A DNA stretch of 64,000 nucleotides from NCBI GenBank assembly GCA_963204965.1, contig CAUJKA010000201.1, positions 39,068 to 103,067 of the forward strand, in the 5' to 3' direction. Each line of letters begins with the position of its first letter. Positions within the stretch are counted from its first letter, which is position 1. The notes beneath the pieces were generated by a model. That model ran no database searches. It was given only the letters and a program-made list of their open reading frames with translations, and was not told the DNA's origin. A program made the translations under genes and the position numbers. Shown piece by piece: positions 27,713 through 37,919 of this stretch. Source of the stretch: Planctomycetota bacterium. GTDB taxonomy: Bacteria; Planctomycetota; Planctomycetia; Pirellulales; Pirellulaceae.

Positions 27713-29617
27713 TCAAGGGGCAAGCTCACCATTTGCGTTGATTACAGACTTGCCAACGCCGCCTTGGTATTGAGGCCAAGCCAGCGAGTTGCAAATGGGA
27801 AGCTCACCAAAGTATGAAGCAGTAGGCTTGCAGAATCGATCCATGGCAGATTGCGTGGATTCCGAAGGTCGGCTGGGAAGACTTGATGGGGCAGTTACGG
27901 TATGTGCTGCTTCAAAGACCTTCTTTCCACCTACAGAGATGCTGATCTGATGATCCCATGGCTTGTAATTGACCAGATCCATCGGCCCCTGCTGATTAAA
28001 CATCCGCGACAACCCTCCGATGCTCGCGCGTTGCGAATACTCAGCCTTCGCGGGCTCCCCCTCCTTCAATCGGATCACAATCTTGTTGGAGGACTTAGCG
28101 GCTAGTTTCCAGCCCAAGGAGTTCACTTTTTGCTCTATCACTTGGCGAACCTTATCCTTGTCCTCTTGCGTTGCAGTGTCAAGAAAGTAGTCAACGGATA
28201 CCGTATCTCCCGGACGAATCGCATACACTTTTTCTGCCGTTAATCCGGTGGATTGCTTTTCGATATCTTTGTACGGAACAGAAATCACCGATAGGTTTAG
28301 CAACTGATCCCCGTACGAGTAGATAAGACGTTCACCATCGCTTTCAACAGAGATGGCCGAATCTGTTTTGAAGCTCCATAACGGAATACTTCGCCGATAG
28401 TCATAGAGCGTTTGACCTACTATCAAGTGATCACAAAGCCAACCAAAGGTCGAACTCATATAGGATTCCGTGACAGGAACTCTGGCGATCTCTTTACCGC
28501 TGGTCAAGCTATAAATGAAGACCTGCATCGGTTGCCAAGCCGCCAACATCTGTCCATCGGGAGAGAACTGAAGTCTTCCTTCCAGAATTTGGTTGCCGCG
28601 GCCCAGTTCACCGATCTTCGTATTTTGAACAAGATCTAGAACGATGTGACCGAAGCCCGTGGTGACCGCTAAGAGGCGCCCATCTGGACTCAGCGCGGCT
28701 GATTGAGAGGCAAAGCTAGAACCTTCCAGTTCCACTTTTGGGCTCTGTAGGTCTTCAAGATTCCAGACCGAAATTGTTCTGCTGTGCTCGATAGAAACCA
28801 GTCGATCGCGTGTTGAAAATCCCAGATAGGTAACTGGAGACTTGGTGGGAAACTGAGTCTCCAGTTCGATCGCATCTTGCGTAACCTGAAAAACGCCAAT
28901 CTGAGAACGACCACTGGCGCTCTCCAAGGACGCGGCGACTCGCGATCCATCAGGACTGACTGCAAGAAGCTTCCAACGCTCTTTAGATCGGACGATTGGC
29001 ATAAATCCATGCGGATGGATAAATGCCATTTGACTTCCTGAGTCACTTCCGCCTCTCGTCGTCCCGATGGCATAGCCACCCGCCTTCGAATCAGAAACTC
29101 GAAAGAAGTCTCTGTAATGAACTAGAATGTTTGTGACAAACTTTTGTTGTTCGTAGACACGCTTTGCAGATGGGCTGGATGAAGTTGGCTTCCAAGGCTG
29201 ATTTCCTAGAGCCATATCCAGTTTCTTAGGGCCTTCGGCTTTCGATGGAACATCAGGGATGCTACCACTCTCGACTGGGACAAAGGGATTGTCGGAATTC
29301 ATTGCCGACTCAATTTTCAAGAACATAGTAACAAACGTCTGATCGAAATCGCTCAACTTTTCGAGCTCGATCTTGATGAGTTTGCCGTCGGAGCGTGTGA
29401 TGTGAACCTCCTTAGTATCTGCATACTTGAGGCTCCCTTCCAATTTGAATTTTCCCGTAGAGTCAGACCACTGCTTGCTTTGCGCGTAGTGCTTCAACGC
29501 TCGCCCGATCGGCTCGCCAGCTAAAACGCCGTAATTCAGGGATATGAAAATTGGCAAACAGAATATCAGCCTTGGACTGGGGCGAAACGAGAACCGTTGA
29601 GCTAGCTTGTTCATCAT
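27713..29617 (-). CDS. Exported SHD1-domain protein with beta-propeller-like repeats
   Basis: A 634-residue protein starting at the ATG MMNKLAQRFS (29617); an upstream frame to 29677 would overlap the neighbouring gene. The N-terminus is a signal peptide (about 1-34). Residues about 48-95 form an SHD1-like domain (WSDSTGKFKLEGSLKY then LEKLSDFDQTFV), common in planctomycete proteins. The central part has about six propeller-like strands with VSPDGSRVA, LSPDGRLLAV and FSPDGQMLA motifs, typical WD40-type blades. The C-terminus has a small alpha/beta domain. Probably periplasmic or envelope protein-binding; partner unknown. Confidence 0.75.
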   Translation of the reverse strand: MMNKLAQRFSFRPSPRLIFCLPIFISLNYGVLAGEPIGRALKHYAQSKQWSDSTGKFKLEGSLKYADTKEVHITRSDGKLIKIELEKLSDFDQTFVTMFLKIESAMNSDNPFVPVESGSIPDVPSKAEGPKKLDMALGNQPWKPTSSSPSAKRVYEQQKFVTNILVHYRDFFRVSDSKAGGYAIGTTRGGSDSGSQMAFIHPHGFMPIVRSKERWKLLAVSPDGSRVAASLESASGRSQIGVFQVTQDAIELETQFPTKSPVTYLGFSTRDRLVSIEHSRTISVWNLEDLQSPKVELEGSSFASQSAALSPDGRLLAVTTGFGHIVLDLVQNTKIGELGRGNQILEGRLQFSPDGQMLAAWQPMQVFIYSLTSGKEIARVPVTESYMSSTFGWLCDHLIVGQTLYDYRRSIPLWSFKTDSAISVESDGERLIYSYGDQLLNLSVISVPYKDIEKQSTGLTAEKVYAIRPGDTVSVDYFLDTATQEDKDKVRQVIEQKVNSLGWKLAAKSSNKIVIRLKEGEPAKAEYSQRASIGGLSRMFNQQGPMDLVNYKPWDHQISISVGGKKVFEAAHTVTAPSSLPSRPSESTQSAMDRFCKPTASYFGELPICNSLAWPQYQGGVGKSVINANGELAP

Positions 29618-29661
29618 TGTATGCGTGGGGCGATTTGGAGTTAACAACATGCATAAAGAGT

Positions 29662-30741
29662 TTATCGACTTCGCCACCAGATCTCCAACGGTAACCCTAG
29701 TTCGGCGGCTTTGGCTTCGATTAACTTTCGAAAACGAATTGCATCTTGGGGATATCCGGCAGTCGGCTTTGTTCCTGGGACCTGTTGGTTCCAGTAGTGA
29801 TTAAACGATTCCATCAATCGCTCGCGAAGGTACTTGGCAACCATCGACGCTAGCGCAGTTGGCGGAAAGCTATCTCCACCGACCGAGAAATGGATGTCCA
29901 GATTGCGACCTATGGTTGTGCGATAGCTGCATCGAGCATTGGACTGTTGTGTTTCGATAAACCAACTTTCAGGCATCCATTCCAGAAGCAAAGGCATGTA
30001 GTTCTTTCTTCCGCCCTGGCGATCACAGTAGATCTCCGCGGGAAGTTCAGGCGACGCATCAAGAAGGCAGTCGACCATCTCGAATGTTACAAGCGAGAGC
30101 AACTTACCCTTCGAATCGTATTGCAGCACTTGCCGATTGAATTCGGCTTCGTCAATAACCATCGCATTGACGGCGACCAGTTCGATGCCGTGTTTTTGCA
30201 ATCGTCGCTTGGCCAGATCCCCCAGCCGTACAGTTTCCGGTTCGGCCGCTTCGGTAACTGGAACGCTGAATTCGCCAAGATTCAAGTACCAAGGAGCTAC
30301 CTTGCAATTCGTGTCCCCCGCTTTATGCGTAGAAGCCGCAGGTGCCAGCCTTTCGACAAACTGATCCAATTTGCCCAGCGAATCGCCCAATTTTCGAGGT
30401 TCATTGCCCAAAGTCGCTAGCATCGAAAATAAGCCAAGCTCAAGAGTCCGTAATCCGCTGGTCGATTGATAGAGCTTTTTCGAGTCCCCCAGGGGCACAT
30501 GATCGCAATTAGGAGACCAAGCCGCAGTGCAAAACTGTTCTGCCGCAAGCAACGTACACAGCTCGGTTTCGGTCATTTCGGCTGGAACCACCCACGCCGA
30601 ACCGCCAATCAGCAATGGCCCGAGGTTGGGGCCATAGCCAGCTTCGTCGACTCCAACGAACAGTTTTCGGGCTGGTTGTCGAGCGGCCAAATTGTAACCT
30701 CTATGTCTTTTCTCGTAGATTCTTGGAACTAATTCGTCCAT
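29662..30741 (-). CDS. Enlarged ribonuclease HII/HIII-like protein
   Basis: A 359-residue protein carrying all the RNase H2 landmarks: VGVDEAGYGPNLGP (DEAG active-site pair), GDSKKL, the acidic IYCDRQGG, ASMVAKYLRERLM (matching ASxxAKVxRDxxM) and GYPQDAIRF. RNase HII usually has about 200 residues; the extra length lies mainly between GDSKKL and the third motif. Members remove ribonucleotides from DNA or RNA-DNA hybrids. Planctomycete relatives with the DEAGYGPNLGP signature look like a distinct branch. Divergent from the secretin-type gene; the gap is 63 bases. Confidence 0.72.
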   Translation of the reverse strand: MDELVPRIYEKRHRGYNLAARQPARKLFVGVDEAGYGPNLGPLLIGGSAWVVPAEMTETELCTLLAAEQFCTAAWSPNCDHVPLGDSKKLYQSTSGLRTLELGLFSMLATLGNEPRKLGDSLGKLDQFVERLAPAASTHKAGDTNCKVAPWYLNLGEFSVPVTEAAEPETVRLGDLAKRRLQKHGIELVAVNAMVIDEAEFNRQVLQYDSKGKLLSLVTFEMVDCLLDASPELPAEIYCDRQGGRKNYMPLLLEWMPESWFIETQQSNARCSYRTTIGRNLDIHFSVGGDSFPPTALASMVAKYLRERLMESFNHYWNQQVPGTKPTAGYPQDAIRFRKLIEAKAAELGLPLEIWWRSR

Positions 30742-30804
30742 AATAGGCTCTTCCCCCCGTTAGTCCCAGATCCACTCCCTTCCAATTCGATTCTAAGCAG
30801 CCCG

Positions 30805-33800
30805 ATGTACCGACCGACAAAACAATTCGCGCTAACGGTGTTTTGTGTTTACTTCACCGCACAAACTTCATTTGGTCATCCCCAAGATCGCACAGTAATT
30901 CTGAGCTCTGGGTTAGATGCCGCCGCCATCCAGCAACAGATTCAGATTCAACAAGCTGTAGCTGGTGAGACGCCTCAACCGGTGCCTCCAGAGAAGGGGC
31001 CGAAAAAGCCGGAGAAACCCGGTGGCGAGAAAAAGCCGGATGGTGAAAAAGCTGGCGACAAGGCAGGTGAAAAGGCAGGAAAGCCCGACGCCGGAAACGC
31101 CGCTGGCGAAATGAAGCCGATTTTGCGAACCAGCGAGCCACCTTCGCCGCCGAATCCCGACGAGCTGAAAGTTGCTTTGGATGAAAAAGGAACGCTGCAA
31201 TTTCAGTTTCGCAATCAGCCCTGGCCCGATGTGCTCAAGTGGTTGGCTCGTGTCTCGAATCTTTCGCTTGACTGGCAGGAATTGCCCGGCGACTACATCA
31301 ACCTAGCTACTCAACGACCTTACTCGCTCGAGGAAACCAAGGACGCAATCAATCGCGCTCTGTTGCTTCGCGGCTTTACGATGTTGGAGCACCAAGAGAC
31401 GCTTACCATCGCCAAGACAGAGGGGCTCAATCCATCGCTCGTTCCTCGCGTTCGACCAGAACAACTGAGCGATCTGCCTCCACACAGTTTTGTTCGTACC
31501 ACCTTCGAGCTCACGTGGTTGCTCGCTGAAGAGGTCAACAGCGAATTCGGATCGATGATCAGTAAGAATGGCAAGCTCACTCCGCTAATGTCGGCGAATC
31601 GAATCGAAGGCATGGACGCAGCCGCCAACCTCAAAGAAATCCACGATATTTTGACTCAAGAGCAATCGGCCGTGGCGATGGAGAATTTGGCGGAAGAGTT
31701 TCACTTGGAACACGCCAAAGCATCGCAAGTAAAGACGGACCTCGAGACATTTCTGGGATTGCAATCCAGTTCCCGCACTAGCTCGCGAGGTGGCGGCGGA
31801 GGTGGTGGTGGCGAATTCAACCAGATGATTCAAATGCAGCAGCAGATGCAGCAACAGATGCAGCAGATGCAACAGTCAATGCAGCAAAGTGGAGCCAAGC
31901 CGGGTGCCGCAGGAGGTTCGCGACCTCGTTCGGATCGCGTCTACATCATCGCTAATGATCGAGCTAACAGCTTGATTGTGCACGCACCACCCAACAAGAA
32001 AGCGATCATCGCCTCGTACGTTAAGCGTGTCGACGTCCCTAACGAGATGTCTCGCGACTATGAACGACTGAAGATCCGAACCAAGGTCTTTCGTCTAGCA
32101 TCATTGTCTCCGACTGAATTGGTTGCATCTCTAACAGCCATGGATGTCCTTGAGCCGACCACGAAGTTACAAGTCAACGAAGAGAACAAGTCAGTCATGG
32201 CATACGCTTCGTTGTCCGATCAATACTTGATCCAAGATGTGATAGAACGACTGGACGGCTCGCAACGTTCGATGCACGTAATGAACTTGCGTCGCTTGAG
32301 CGCTGACGCCGTTGCCGGAAGCATTAAGTTTCTCATGGGCGGCGACGAAGAAAAGAGCAACTCGAATCGCGACATGTTCTACTACGACCCGTGGAGTTAC
32401 GGCTCCTCTTCACGCAATTCCGGCAAGAAAGAGTCGGACAAGATGCGAGTGACCGCCAATGTGCAAGACAATCAACTCTTGCTTTGGGTCAACGAGATCG
32501 AACTCGAAGAGGTGAACCAACTGCTCGTCAAGCTTGGCGAACTTCCTCCAAGCGGCGGACGCATCTCCAACACCCGCATGATTGAAGCTTCGCGGCAACC
32601 GGAGACCTACGAATACTTGAAAAAGCTTAAAGCTCAGTGGGAGAAGATCTCGCCGAACAGCATCGAAATCCCAGAAGCCGATCAGTTTGTTGATCCAAAT
32701 ACTTCTACAACTGAGTCGGAGAATGACGCGGAAAAATCCAAGTCTGAGAGTAAAAAGGATTCGACGGACGACTCAGATCCAGCCAAGCCCAAGCCGGTTA
32801 AGCCCCGAGGTGATTCCGTCACTCGCAATGCGGCTTTCGACAAGTCATCCAAGACTTCCAAATTGGGGCAACTAGCATCGACCGCCGCGACGTTGACCTC
32901 TGCTCCGTCCACGGTTGCTGCCCAAGAACCAACGACCGACGATCCCGTGAAGAACTCAACAGCGGCTGATTCGACAAAATCTGAATCGGCCCCAGCTAGT
33001 TCAACTCAAGCTGAACAGGACGGCGAGCAAGATGCAAACACTGCTCGTCCACAAACCAAAGGTAAGAAACGACTTCCACCCGCTTTGGCTGAACTTGCTG
33101 AAGACGCAGCCAACCAACAAGCTGAAGACGAATTGATGGCGGAGGAACTCAGGAAAACCGACTCAGGCAAATCTAATCAACGCTCGCAAAAGGCTGCCAC
33201 TCCACCTGTTTCCATCATGATTGATGACCGTGGCAATCTGATACTTCAGTCCAATGACACAGCTGCGCTCGATCGACTGGAACAGTGGATGCTCGAGAAT
33301 CGTCCACCACGCAAAACCTACGATGTTTACAAAGTGAAATACGCAAGAGCAAGCTGGGTGTGCTTGAATTTGAGAGAGTATTTTGCCAAGGAACGCGAAG
33401 GTGACCGACGCGGTAGATCTTCATGGGAATGGGAGTATTTTGGTGGTGGAAATTCCAAGAAAGAGGATCAGCAATTGGGCAAGCGTCCTGAATTGCAGTT
33501 CATCTATGACAACGATACCACTTCAATCGTCGTTAGAAACGCCGATGATGTTCAGCGTCAAACGATCGCTGAATTGATTCAACTTTGGGACGTCCCCGAC
33601 CCGAAAGAGAAGGATGAACAGACGGCTCGCTTCACCAAGCTCATTCCGCTTAGATACACTCGTGCGGAAGTCGTGCTGACGACTGTGAAGGAAGCTTACC
33701 GGGACCTGCTGAGCGCGAATGACAAGTCTTTCGAAAAAGACACAGAAGAAAAGCGTCAAAGCGCTGGTTCATTCAGTTACAAAGGTAAACTTTCGCTTGG

Positions 33801-34104
33801 CGCAGATGCAGTTAGCAATAGTATCTTGGTCTCGGCCGAGGGCAAGCAACTGTTTACGATCGTTTGTGATATGATCAAAGAACTGGACGACGCTGCTAAA
33901 GACGCTGGTGTGATTCAAGTAGTCCAAATCGGTGATGGTCTAAGCGCGGGCTCAATTGACAGTGCCCTCAAGGCCATTATCGCCGGTGGTAAGCCCAAGG
34001 CTGAAAAGCCACAGCCTGCCGAACAACAGCAGCAGGAACAGGGGCAGAACGCGGAAAACCCCAAGCCTAACAATAACTCACGAAACAATCGCTCGTCACG
34101 ATGA
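30805..34104 (+). CDS. Secretin N-domain (NolW-like) repeat protein without channel domain
   Basis: A 1,099-residue exported protein with a signal peptide (about 1-25). A Lys/Pro/Gly-rich linker (50-100) leads to an N0/STN-like domain (about 115-225) and NolW/secretin N1-type modules, with patterns VYIIANDRANSLIVHAP, LQVNEENKSVMAYA and FIYDNDTTSIVVRNA. Gly-rich (SRGGGGGGGG) and Met/Gln-rich (MQQQMQQQMQQM) segments lie near residues 328-360, and a Ser/Lys/Asp/Glu-rich stretch near 635-760. No secretin beta-barrel domain follows, unlike GspD. Its last bases overlap the start of fhcB (ATGA at 34101-34104), so it leads the fhc operon. Confidence 0.75.
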   Translation: MYRPTKQFALTVFCVYFTAQTSFGHPQDRTVILSSGLDAAAIQQQIQIQQAVAGETPQPVPPEKGPKKPEKPGGEKKPDGEKAGDKAGEKAGKPDAGNAAGEMKPILRTSEPPSPPNPDELKVALDEKGTLQFQFRNQPWPDVLKWLARVSNLSLDWQELPGDYINLATQRPYSLEETKDAINRALLLRGFTMLEHQETLTIAKTEGLNPSLVPRVRPEQLSDLPPHSFVRTTFELTWLLAEEVNSEFGSMISKNGKLTPLMSANRIEGMDAAANLKEIHDILTQEQSAVAMENLAEEFHLEHAKASQVKTDLETFLGLQSSSRTSSRGGGGGGGGEFNQMIQMQQQMQQQMQQMQQSMQQSGAKPGAAGGSRPRSDRVYIIANDRANSLIVHAPPNKKAIIASYVKRVDVPNEMSRDYERLKIRTKVFRLASLSPTELVASLTAMDVLEPTTKLQVNEENKSVMAYASLSDQYLIQDVIERLDGSQRSMHVMNLRRLSADAVAGSIKFLMGGDEEKSNSNRDMFYYDPWSYGSSSRNSGKKESDKMRVTANVQDNQLLLWVNEIELEEVNQLLVKLGELPPSGGRISNTRMIEASRQPETYEYLKKLKAQWEKISPNSIEIPEADQFVDPNTSTTESENDAEKSKSESKKDSTDDSDPAKPKPVKPRGDSVTRNAAFDKSSKTSKLGQLASTAATLTSAPSTVAAQEPTTDDPVKNSTAADSTKSESAPASSTQAEQDGEQDANTARPQTKGKKRLPPALAELAEDAANQQAEDELMAEELRKTDSGKSNQRSQKAATPPVSIMIDDRGNLILQSNDTAALDRLEQWMLENRPPRKTYDVYKVKYARASWVCLNLREYFAKEREGDRRGRSSWEWEYFGGGNSKKEDQQLGKRPELQFIYDNDTTSIVVRNADDVQRQTIAELIQLWDVPDPKEKDEQTARFTKLIPLRYTRAEVVLTTVKEAYRDLLSANDKSFEKDTEEKRQSAGSFSYKGKLSLGADAVSNSILVSAEGKQLFTIVCDMIKELDDAAKDAGVIQVVQIGDGLSAGSIDSALKAIIAGGKPKAEKPQPAEQQQQEQGQNAENPKPNNNSRNNRSSR

Positions 34105-35378
34105 CGGCAAAGCCAAAAAGTATCTGTACAGTTTGCAGCTTGCTATGTCCCTTGGCTGAACCTCCTATGCTGGTTTCATCTAACGGACAGGCAGTAAGCC
34201 GAAGTAGTGCTGCCGATTGCTCAATGCGAAATCGATGGATCGACCTTCGCAACCGCTCGAAATCAGTCAACGCTCTTCCTCAGGCGTCGTTGGACCACGC
34301 GGCCATTGAATTGTTAAAGCAAGCTCGACGTCCACTCATTTGGATCGATGGAGCGGATGTTGAAACGGTTCGGTCGGCGGTGAACTTGGCTCGAGTCTGG
34401 CCCGCAACGATCCACGCGGCAAAATCGATTGGATCGAAAGTTGTCTCTCAAGTCACCTGCGCTGATGGATGGTTCGGCACAACGCTCGCCGACGCCGCTC
34501 GCCATAGCCAGTTGTTGATCACGCTGGGCACACGTTGGATGCAATCAATGCCACTCCTGGTCGATCGATTTTTCGGTCACCGCGAAGACCTGCAATGGTG
34601 GAGTATCCAAGCGGACGAAGCAGCGGACGATCAAGTCATGAACGCTGAGTCCCGGTGTCTGCAAAAATGTCTAAGACCATCGCGTGAAGTTGTGTGGCCT
34701 CGACAGCAATGGTACTCCAAGCTCAGCGAACTAGTCCAGCAAATACAGGCTTCAGACTTACAAGACGATGACAATCTAGCTACGGCAATCCTACAGTCTC
34801 CGTCCACCACAATCCTGTGGGACAAGACTGAGATAAAGTGCGAGGCCGACGAATCGCTTGTGCTACTCTTACAACAACTTGCCAAGAATCGATCCACCAA
34901 GGCAAGATTCTCGCTTTTGCCAATCAACAGTGACTCTGGAAGAGAAACGTCGGAGGCTGCGTTACTTTGGCTAACAGGCTGTGCATCGACTGCCAAGCCA
35001 ACGTCGGACGGTTGGATCAGCCCCGCGCACTATCAGCATTATTCAATGGCAGATTGGCGAGCCGAATTCGATTGCATCCTAGTAGTTCGCAGCACACCAT
35101 CGACTGAGCCCATAACCATCAACGCAGATCTTTTGCTTTGCTCACAAAGCGATGTTACAGCGTCAACGATTTCCCAGGTGAATCCTCACATGATTCCTGC
35201 TGGCACGGCTGGTGTCGACCATGACGCCCTGCTCTTCCGCGGCGATCACGGCATGACCTGCTTTGCTCCAGCTCCTCAGATGAACCTCTCAACTGCAGAA
35301 GTCACACTTCCAACGGCGGCACAACTCTTGCGTCAAGCGGCTGCGATCGTCACTGACATCAAGCGAGGCTTGGCATGA
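34101..35378 (+). CDS. fhcB: Formylmethanofuran dehydrogenase-like subunit B (FhcB)
   Basis: A 425-residue relative of FwdB/FmdB. The N-terminus has CTVCSLLCPLAEPPML, a cysteine pattern like the cluster site of the archaeal subunit, but the motifs for tungsten/molybdopterin binding are not evident, as in the Methylobacterium protein, where FhcB has lost dehydrogenase activity. In bacteria, FhcABCD hydrolyses or transfers the formyl group between tetrahydromethanopterin and formate through a methanofuran-like carrier. Overlaps the preceding gene by four bases and fhcA (ATGA at 35375-35378) by four bases. Confidence 0.85.
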   Translation: MTAKPKSICTVCSLLCPLAEPPMLVSSNGQAVSRSSAADCSMRNRWIDLRNRSKSVNALPQASLDHAAIELLKQARRPLIWIDGADVETVRSAVNLARVWPATIHAAKSIGSKVVSQVTCADGWFGTTLADAARHSQLLITLGTRWMQSMPLLVDRFFGHREDLQWWSIQADEAADDQVMNAESRCLQKCLRPSREVVWPRQQWYSKLSELVQQIQASDLQDDDNLATAILQSPSTTILWDKTEIKCEADESLVLLLQQLAKNRSTKARFSLLPINSDSGRETSEAALLWLTGCASTAKPTSDGWISPAHYQHYSMADWRAEFDCILVVRSTPSTEPITINADLLLCSQSDVTASTISQVNPHMIPAGTAGVDHDALLFRGDHGMTCFAPAPQMNLSTAEVTLPTAAQLLRQAAAIVTDIKRGLA

Positions 35379-37021
35379 TTGAATTAGCCAACGCCACAAT
35401 TGTCGATCCGCTTCATCCCGCCAGCGGTCAGCGTACTAGTCTGTACATCCAAGGCGATCAGTTCGTTGCTAAGCCCAACACACCATTCGATCCTTCCTCT
35501 GATCAGCGAATCGACTTAGAAGGTGCTCTGGTACTTGCAGGTGGCATCGATATTCACACTCACATCGGCGGCGGTAAAGTCAATCTAGCTCGACTGCTCA
35601 TGGCCAAGACGATCCCTGTCGAGCAGCGAACGGTATGGCCGACGGTCCAAACAGGTCTCAAGTATGCGCAGATGGGCTACACGGCCTGCTTCGAACCCGC
35701 CATGTTGCTCAGCACCGCACGTCACACGCATCTTGAGCTTGCCGACACGCCTATTCTTGATCATGGGGCTTACGTTGTCTTGGGCAATGAAGATTGGCTA
35801 CTGCCTCTACTTGCTGACCCCAAATGCGATTCGCAGATGCTCCAAAACCTGGTCGCGTGGTCGCTGCACGCGTCGCGCGGGCTGGCGGTTAAGTCCGTGA
35901 ATCCAGCCGGTATCAGCGCGTTCAAGTTCAATCAGCGTGAGTTGGATCTCGACTCGCCACACGTTCGATACGGTGTCACGCCTCGCCATGTCATCCAAGC
36001 ATTGACGGCTGCGGTGGACGACTTGGGGCTGGCTCATCCATTGCATCTCCACGCCAGCAATCTTGGCATGCCAGGGAACATTGTTTCGACGTTAGCCTCG
36101 TTGGATGCTACCGAGGGCAGACGCGTTCATTTGACTCACGCTCAGTTTCATTGCTACAGCAGCGATGGTCCCATGGGCATGGGAAGCGGCGCCGAGCTGC
36201 TAGCCAACTATGTGAACCAGCATTCCAACGTGACGCTCGATGTCGGTCAGATTCACTTCGGGCAAACCGTGACCATCTCAGCGGACGCCATGGCGCAGTA
36301 TCGTAATCTGCCTCACGCAACTCCAGCGATGGGAGTTATCTCGGATCAAGAGTGCCAAGGCGGTTGTGGAGTCGTCCCCATTCGCTACCAAGACAAACAG
36401 TACGTGCATAGCTTGCAGTGGACGATCGGCTTAGAACTCATGCTCTTGGTTAACGATCCTTGGCGAGTCTTCTTGACCACGGATCATCCCAACGGTGGTC
36501 CATTTACTGCGTATCCGCATTTGATTCGACTGTTGATGGATCGCAGCTTCCGTCAGTCGATGATCGAGCGACTACATCCGAAAGTCGCTAACAGCACTCT
36601 GCTAAAAGAGATTGAACGAGAATACACGCTCGACGAGATCGCTATCATCACTCGCGCCGCACCAGCTCGGATACTAGGTCTTCAAGGCCTCGGATCATTG
36701 CGAGAGGGTTGTCAAGCAAGCTTCGCTGCCTATCGCAAAGCCGGAGATTGGGAAGCCACCTTTCAAACGGCGACACATGTAATGAAGTCAGGTAAGATAG
36801 TGCTACAAGACGGTAACTTTACGGCCCACTCGACCGGAAGATCGCGTTGGCGAGCCGACGTTCATTTCGATCCAGATCGACTCAAGCCATGGAAGAGTTC
36901 TATGGAGCAGTGTTTGGGACTGCATGCAGAACTGCTGACGATTGGAGATGAAGAGCTGACTCTGTTGGGACAAAGCCACGAACAGTTCAGTCACAACAAG
37001 TGCGAGTCGGATCATGCCTGA
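35375..37021 (+). CDS. fhcA: Formylmethanofuran dehydrogenase subunit A (FhcA), amidohydrolase
   Basis: A 548-residue amidohydrolase-fold subunit that hydrolyses formylmethanofuran to formate. Metal ligands are visible: GGIDIHTHIGGGKVN (HxH), a Lys in SAFKFNQ likely to be the carboxylated lysine, HLHASNLGMPGN, THAQFHCYSSD and the Asp of FLTTDHPNGGPF. Length matches FhcA/FwdA (about 540-570). It overlaps fhcB by four bases and the formyltransferase gene by eight, so the four fhc genes form one transcript. Confidence 0.93.
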   Translation: MIELANATIVDPLHPASGQRTSLYIQGDQFVAKPNTPFDPSSDQRIDLEGALVLAGGIDIHTHIGGGKVNLARLLMAKTIPVEQRTVWPTVQTGLKYAQMGYTACFEPAMLLSTARHTHLELADTPILDHGAYVVLGNEDWLLPLLADPKCDSQMLQNLVAWSLHASRGLAVKSVNPAGISAFKFNQRELDLDSPHVRYGVTPRHVIQALTAAVDDLGLAHPLHLHASNLGMPGNIVSTLASLDATEGRRVHLTHAQFHCYSSDGPMGMGSGAELLANYVNQHSNVTLDVGQIHFGQTVTISADAMAQYRNLPHATPAMGVISDQECQGGCGVVPIRYQDKQYVHSLQWTIGLELMLLVNDPWRVFLTTDHPNGGPFTAYPHLIRLLMDRSFRQSMIERLHPKVANSTLLKEIEREYTLDEIAIITRAAPARILGLQGLGSLREGCQASFAAYRKAGDWEATFQTATHVMKSGKIVLQDGNFTAHSTGRSRWRADVHFDPDRLKPWKSSMEQCLGLHAELLTIGDEELTLLGQSHEQFSHNKCESDHA

Positions 37022-37919
37022 ACCGCTTTACATTGATGGCATCGAGATCCAAGATGCTTTTGCCGAAGCATTTCCAATGACCGCGACGCGTGTGATCATC
37101 ACCGCCAACGACGACTATTGGGCTAGGCAAGCCGCCGAGTCGATGACGGGCTTTGGAACTAGCGTTATCGCTTGCGGATGTGAGGCTGGTATTGAACGAG
37201 CGGTCTCGCCCAATGAAACGCCCGACGGTCGACCCGGTTACGCTGTTATGTTGTTTGCCATGTCGGGTAAAGAGCTAGAGAAGCAACTGACGCGACGCGT
37301 TGGCCAGTGCGTACTGACCTGCCCTTCCAGCAGCGTATTTTCTGGAATGGATGGCGAGAAGAAGATCGCTCTGGGTGATCATGTGCGTTACTTTGGTGAC
37401 GGGTTTCAACAGTCCAAAGTCATCGATGGTCGAAGGTACTGGCGCGTTCCCGTGATGGACGGCGAGTTCGTTTGCGAAGACAAGACATCTAGGCAATCGG
37501 CCGTGGGTGGCGGCAATTTTCTAGTGCTTAGCGAAACGCTTCAAGGTGCGCTCGACGCGTGCAAGGCCGCGATGGTTGCGATGGAAGCTCTGCCTCGTGT
37601 CATCATGCCCTTCCCAGGTGGCGTTGCTCGAAGCGGTTCCAAAGTCGGCTCAAAATATAAGTCGCTGGTTGCTTCAACCAACGACGCCTTTTGTCCGACG
37701 CTGCGTCACGTTACCAAGACATTGTTGCCCGAAGGCGTTGCCGCGGCTTTAGAGGTTGTCATCGATGGTTTGAGCGAAGAGGATGTGGCCGAAGCGATGC
37801 GGGTCGGAATTCGAGCCGCTTGCAAAGTCGGTAAACACACCGGACTTCGCGCGATCACGGCGGGTAACTACGGCGGCAAGCTTGGTCCGTATCATTTCCA
37901 TCTGCACAAGATTTTGTAA
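37014..37919 (+). CDS. fhcD: Formylmethanofuran:tetrahydromethanopterin N-formyltransferase (FhcD/Ftr)
   Basis: A 301-residue formyltransferase, the core enzyme that moves the formyl group between tetrahydromethanopterin and methanofuran. Family patterns include the N-terminal DAFAEAFPMTATRVIITA, MPFPGGVARSGSKVGSKYK and the C-terminal GNYGGKLGPYHFHLH. Length (about 300) is typical of Ftr and of bacterial FhcD. The stop overlaps the ATG of fhcC by one base (TAATG). Confidence 0.95.
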   Translation: MPEPLYIDGIEIQDAFAEAFPMTATRVIITANDDYWARQAAESMTGFGTSVIACGCEAGIERAVSPNETPDGRPGYAVMLFAMSGKELEKQLTRRVGQCVLTCPSSSVFSGMDGEKKIALGDHVRYFGDGFQQSKVIDGRRYWRVPVMDGEFVCEDKTSRQSAVGGGNFLVLSETLQGALDACKAAMVAMEALPRVIMPFPGGVARSGSKVGSKYKSLVASTNDAFCPTLRHVTKTLLPEGVAAALEVVIDGLSEEDVAEAMRVGIRAACKVGKHTGLRAITAGNYGGKLGPYHFHLHKIL

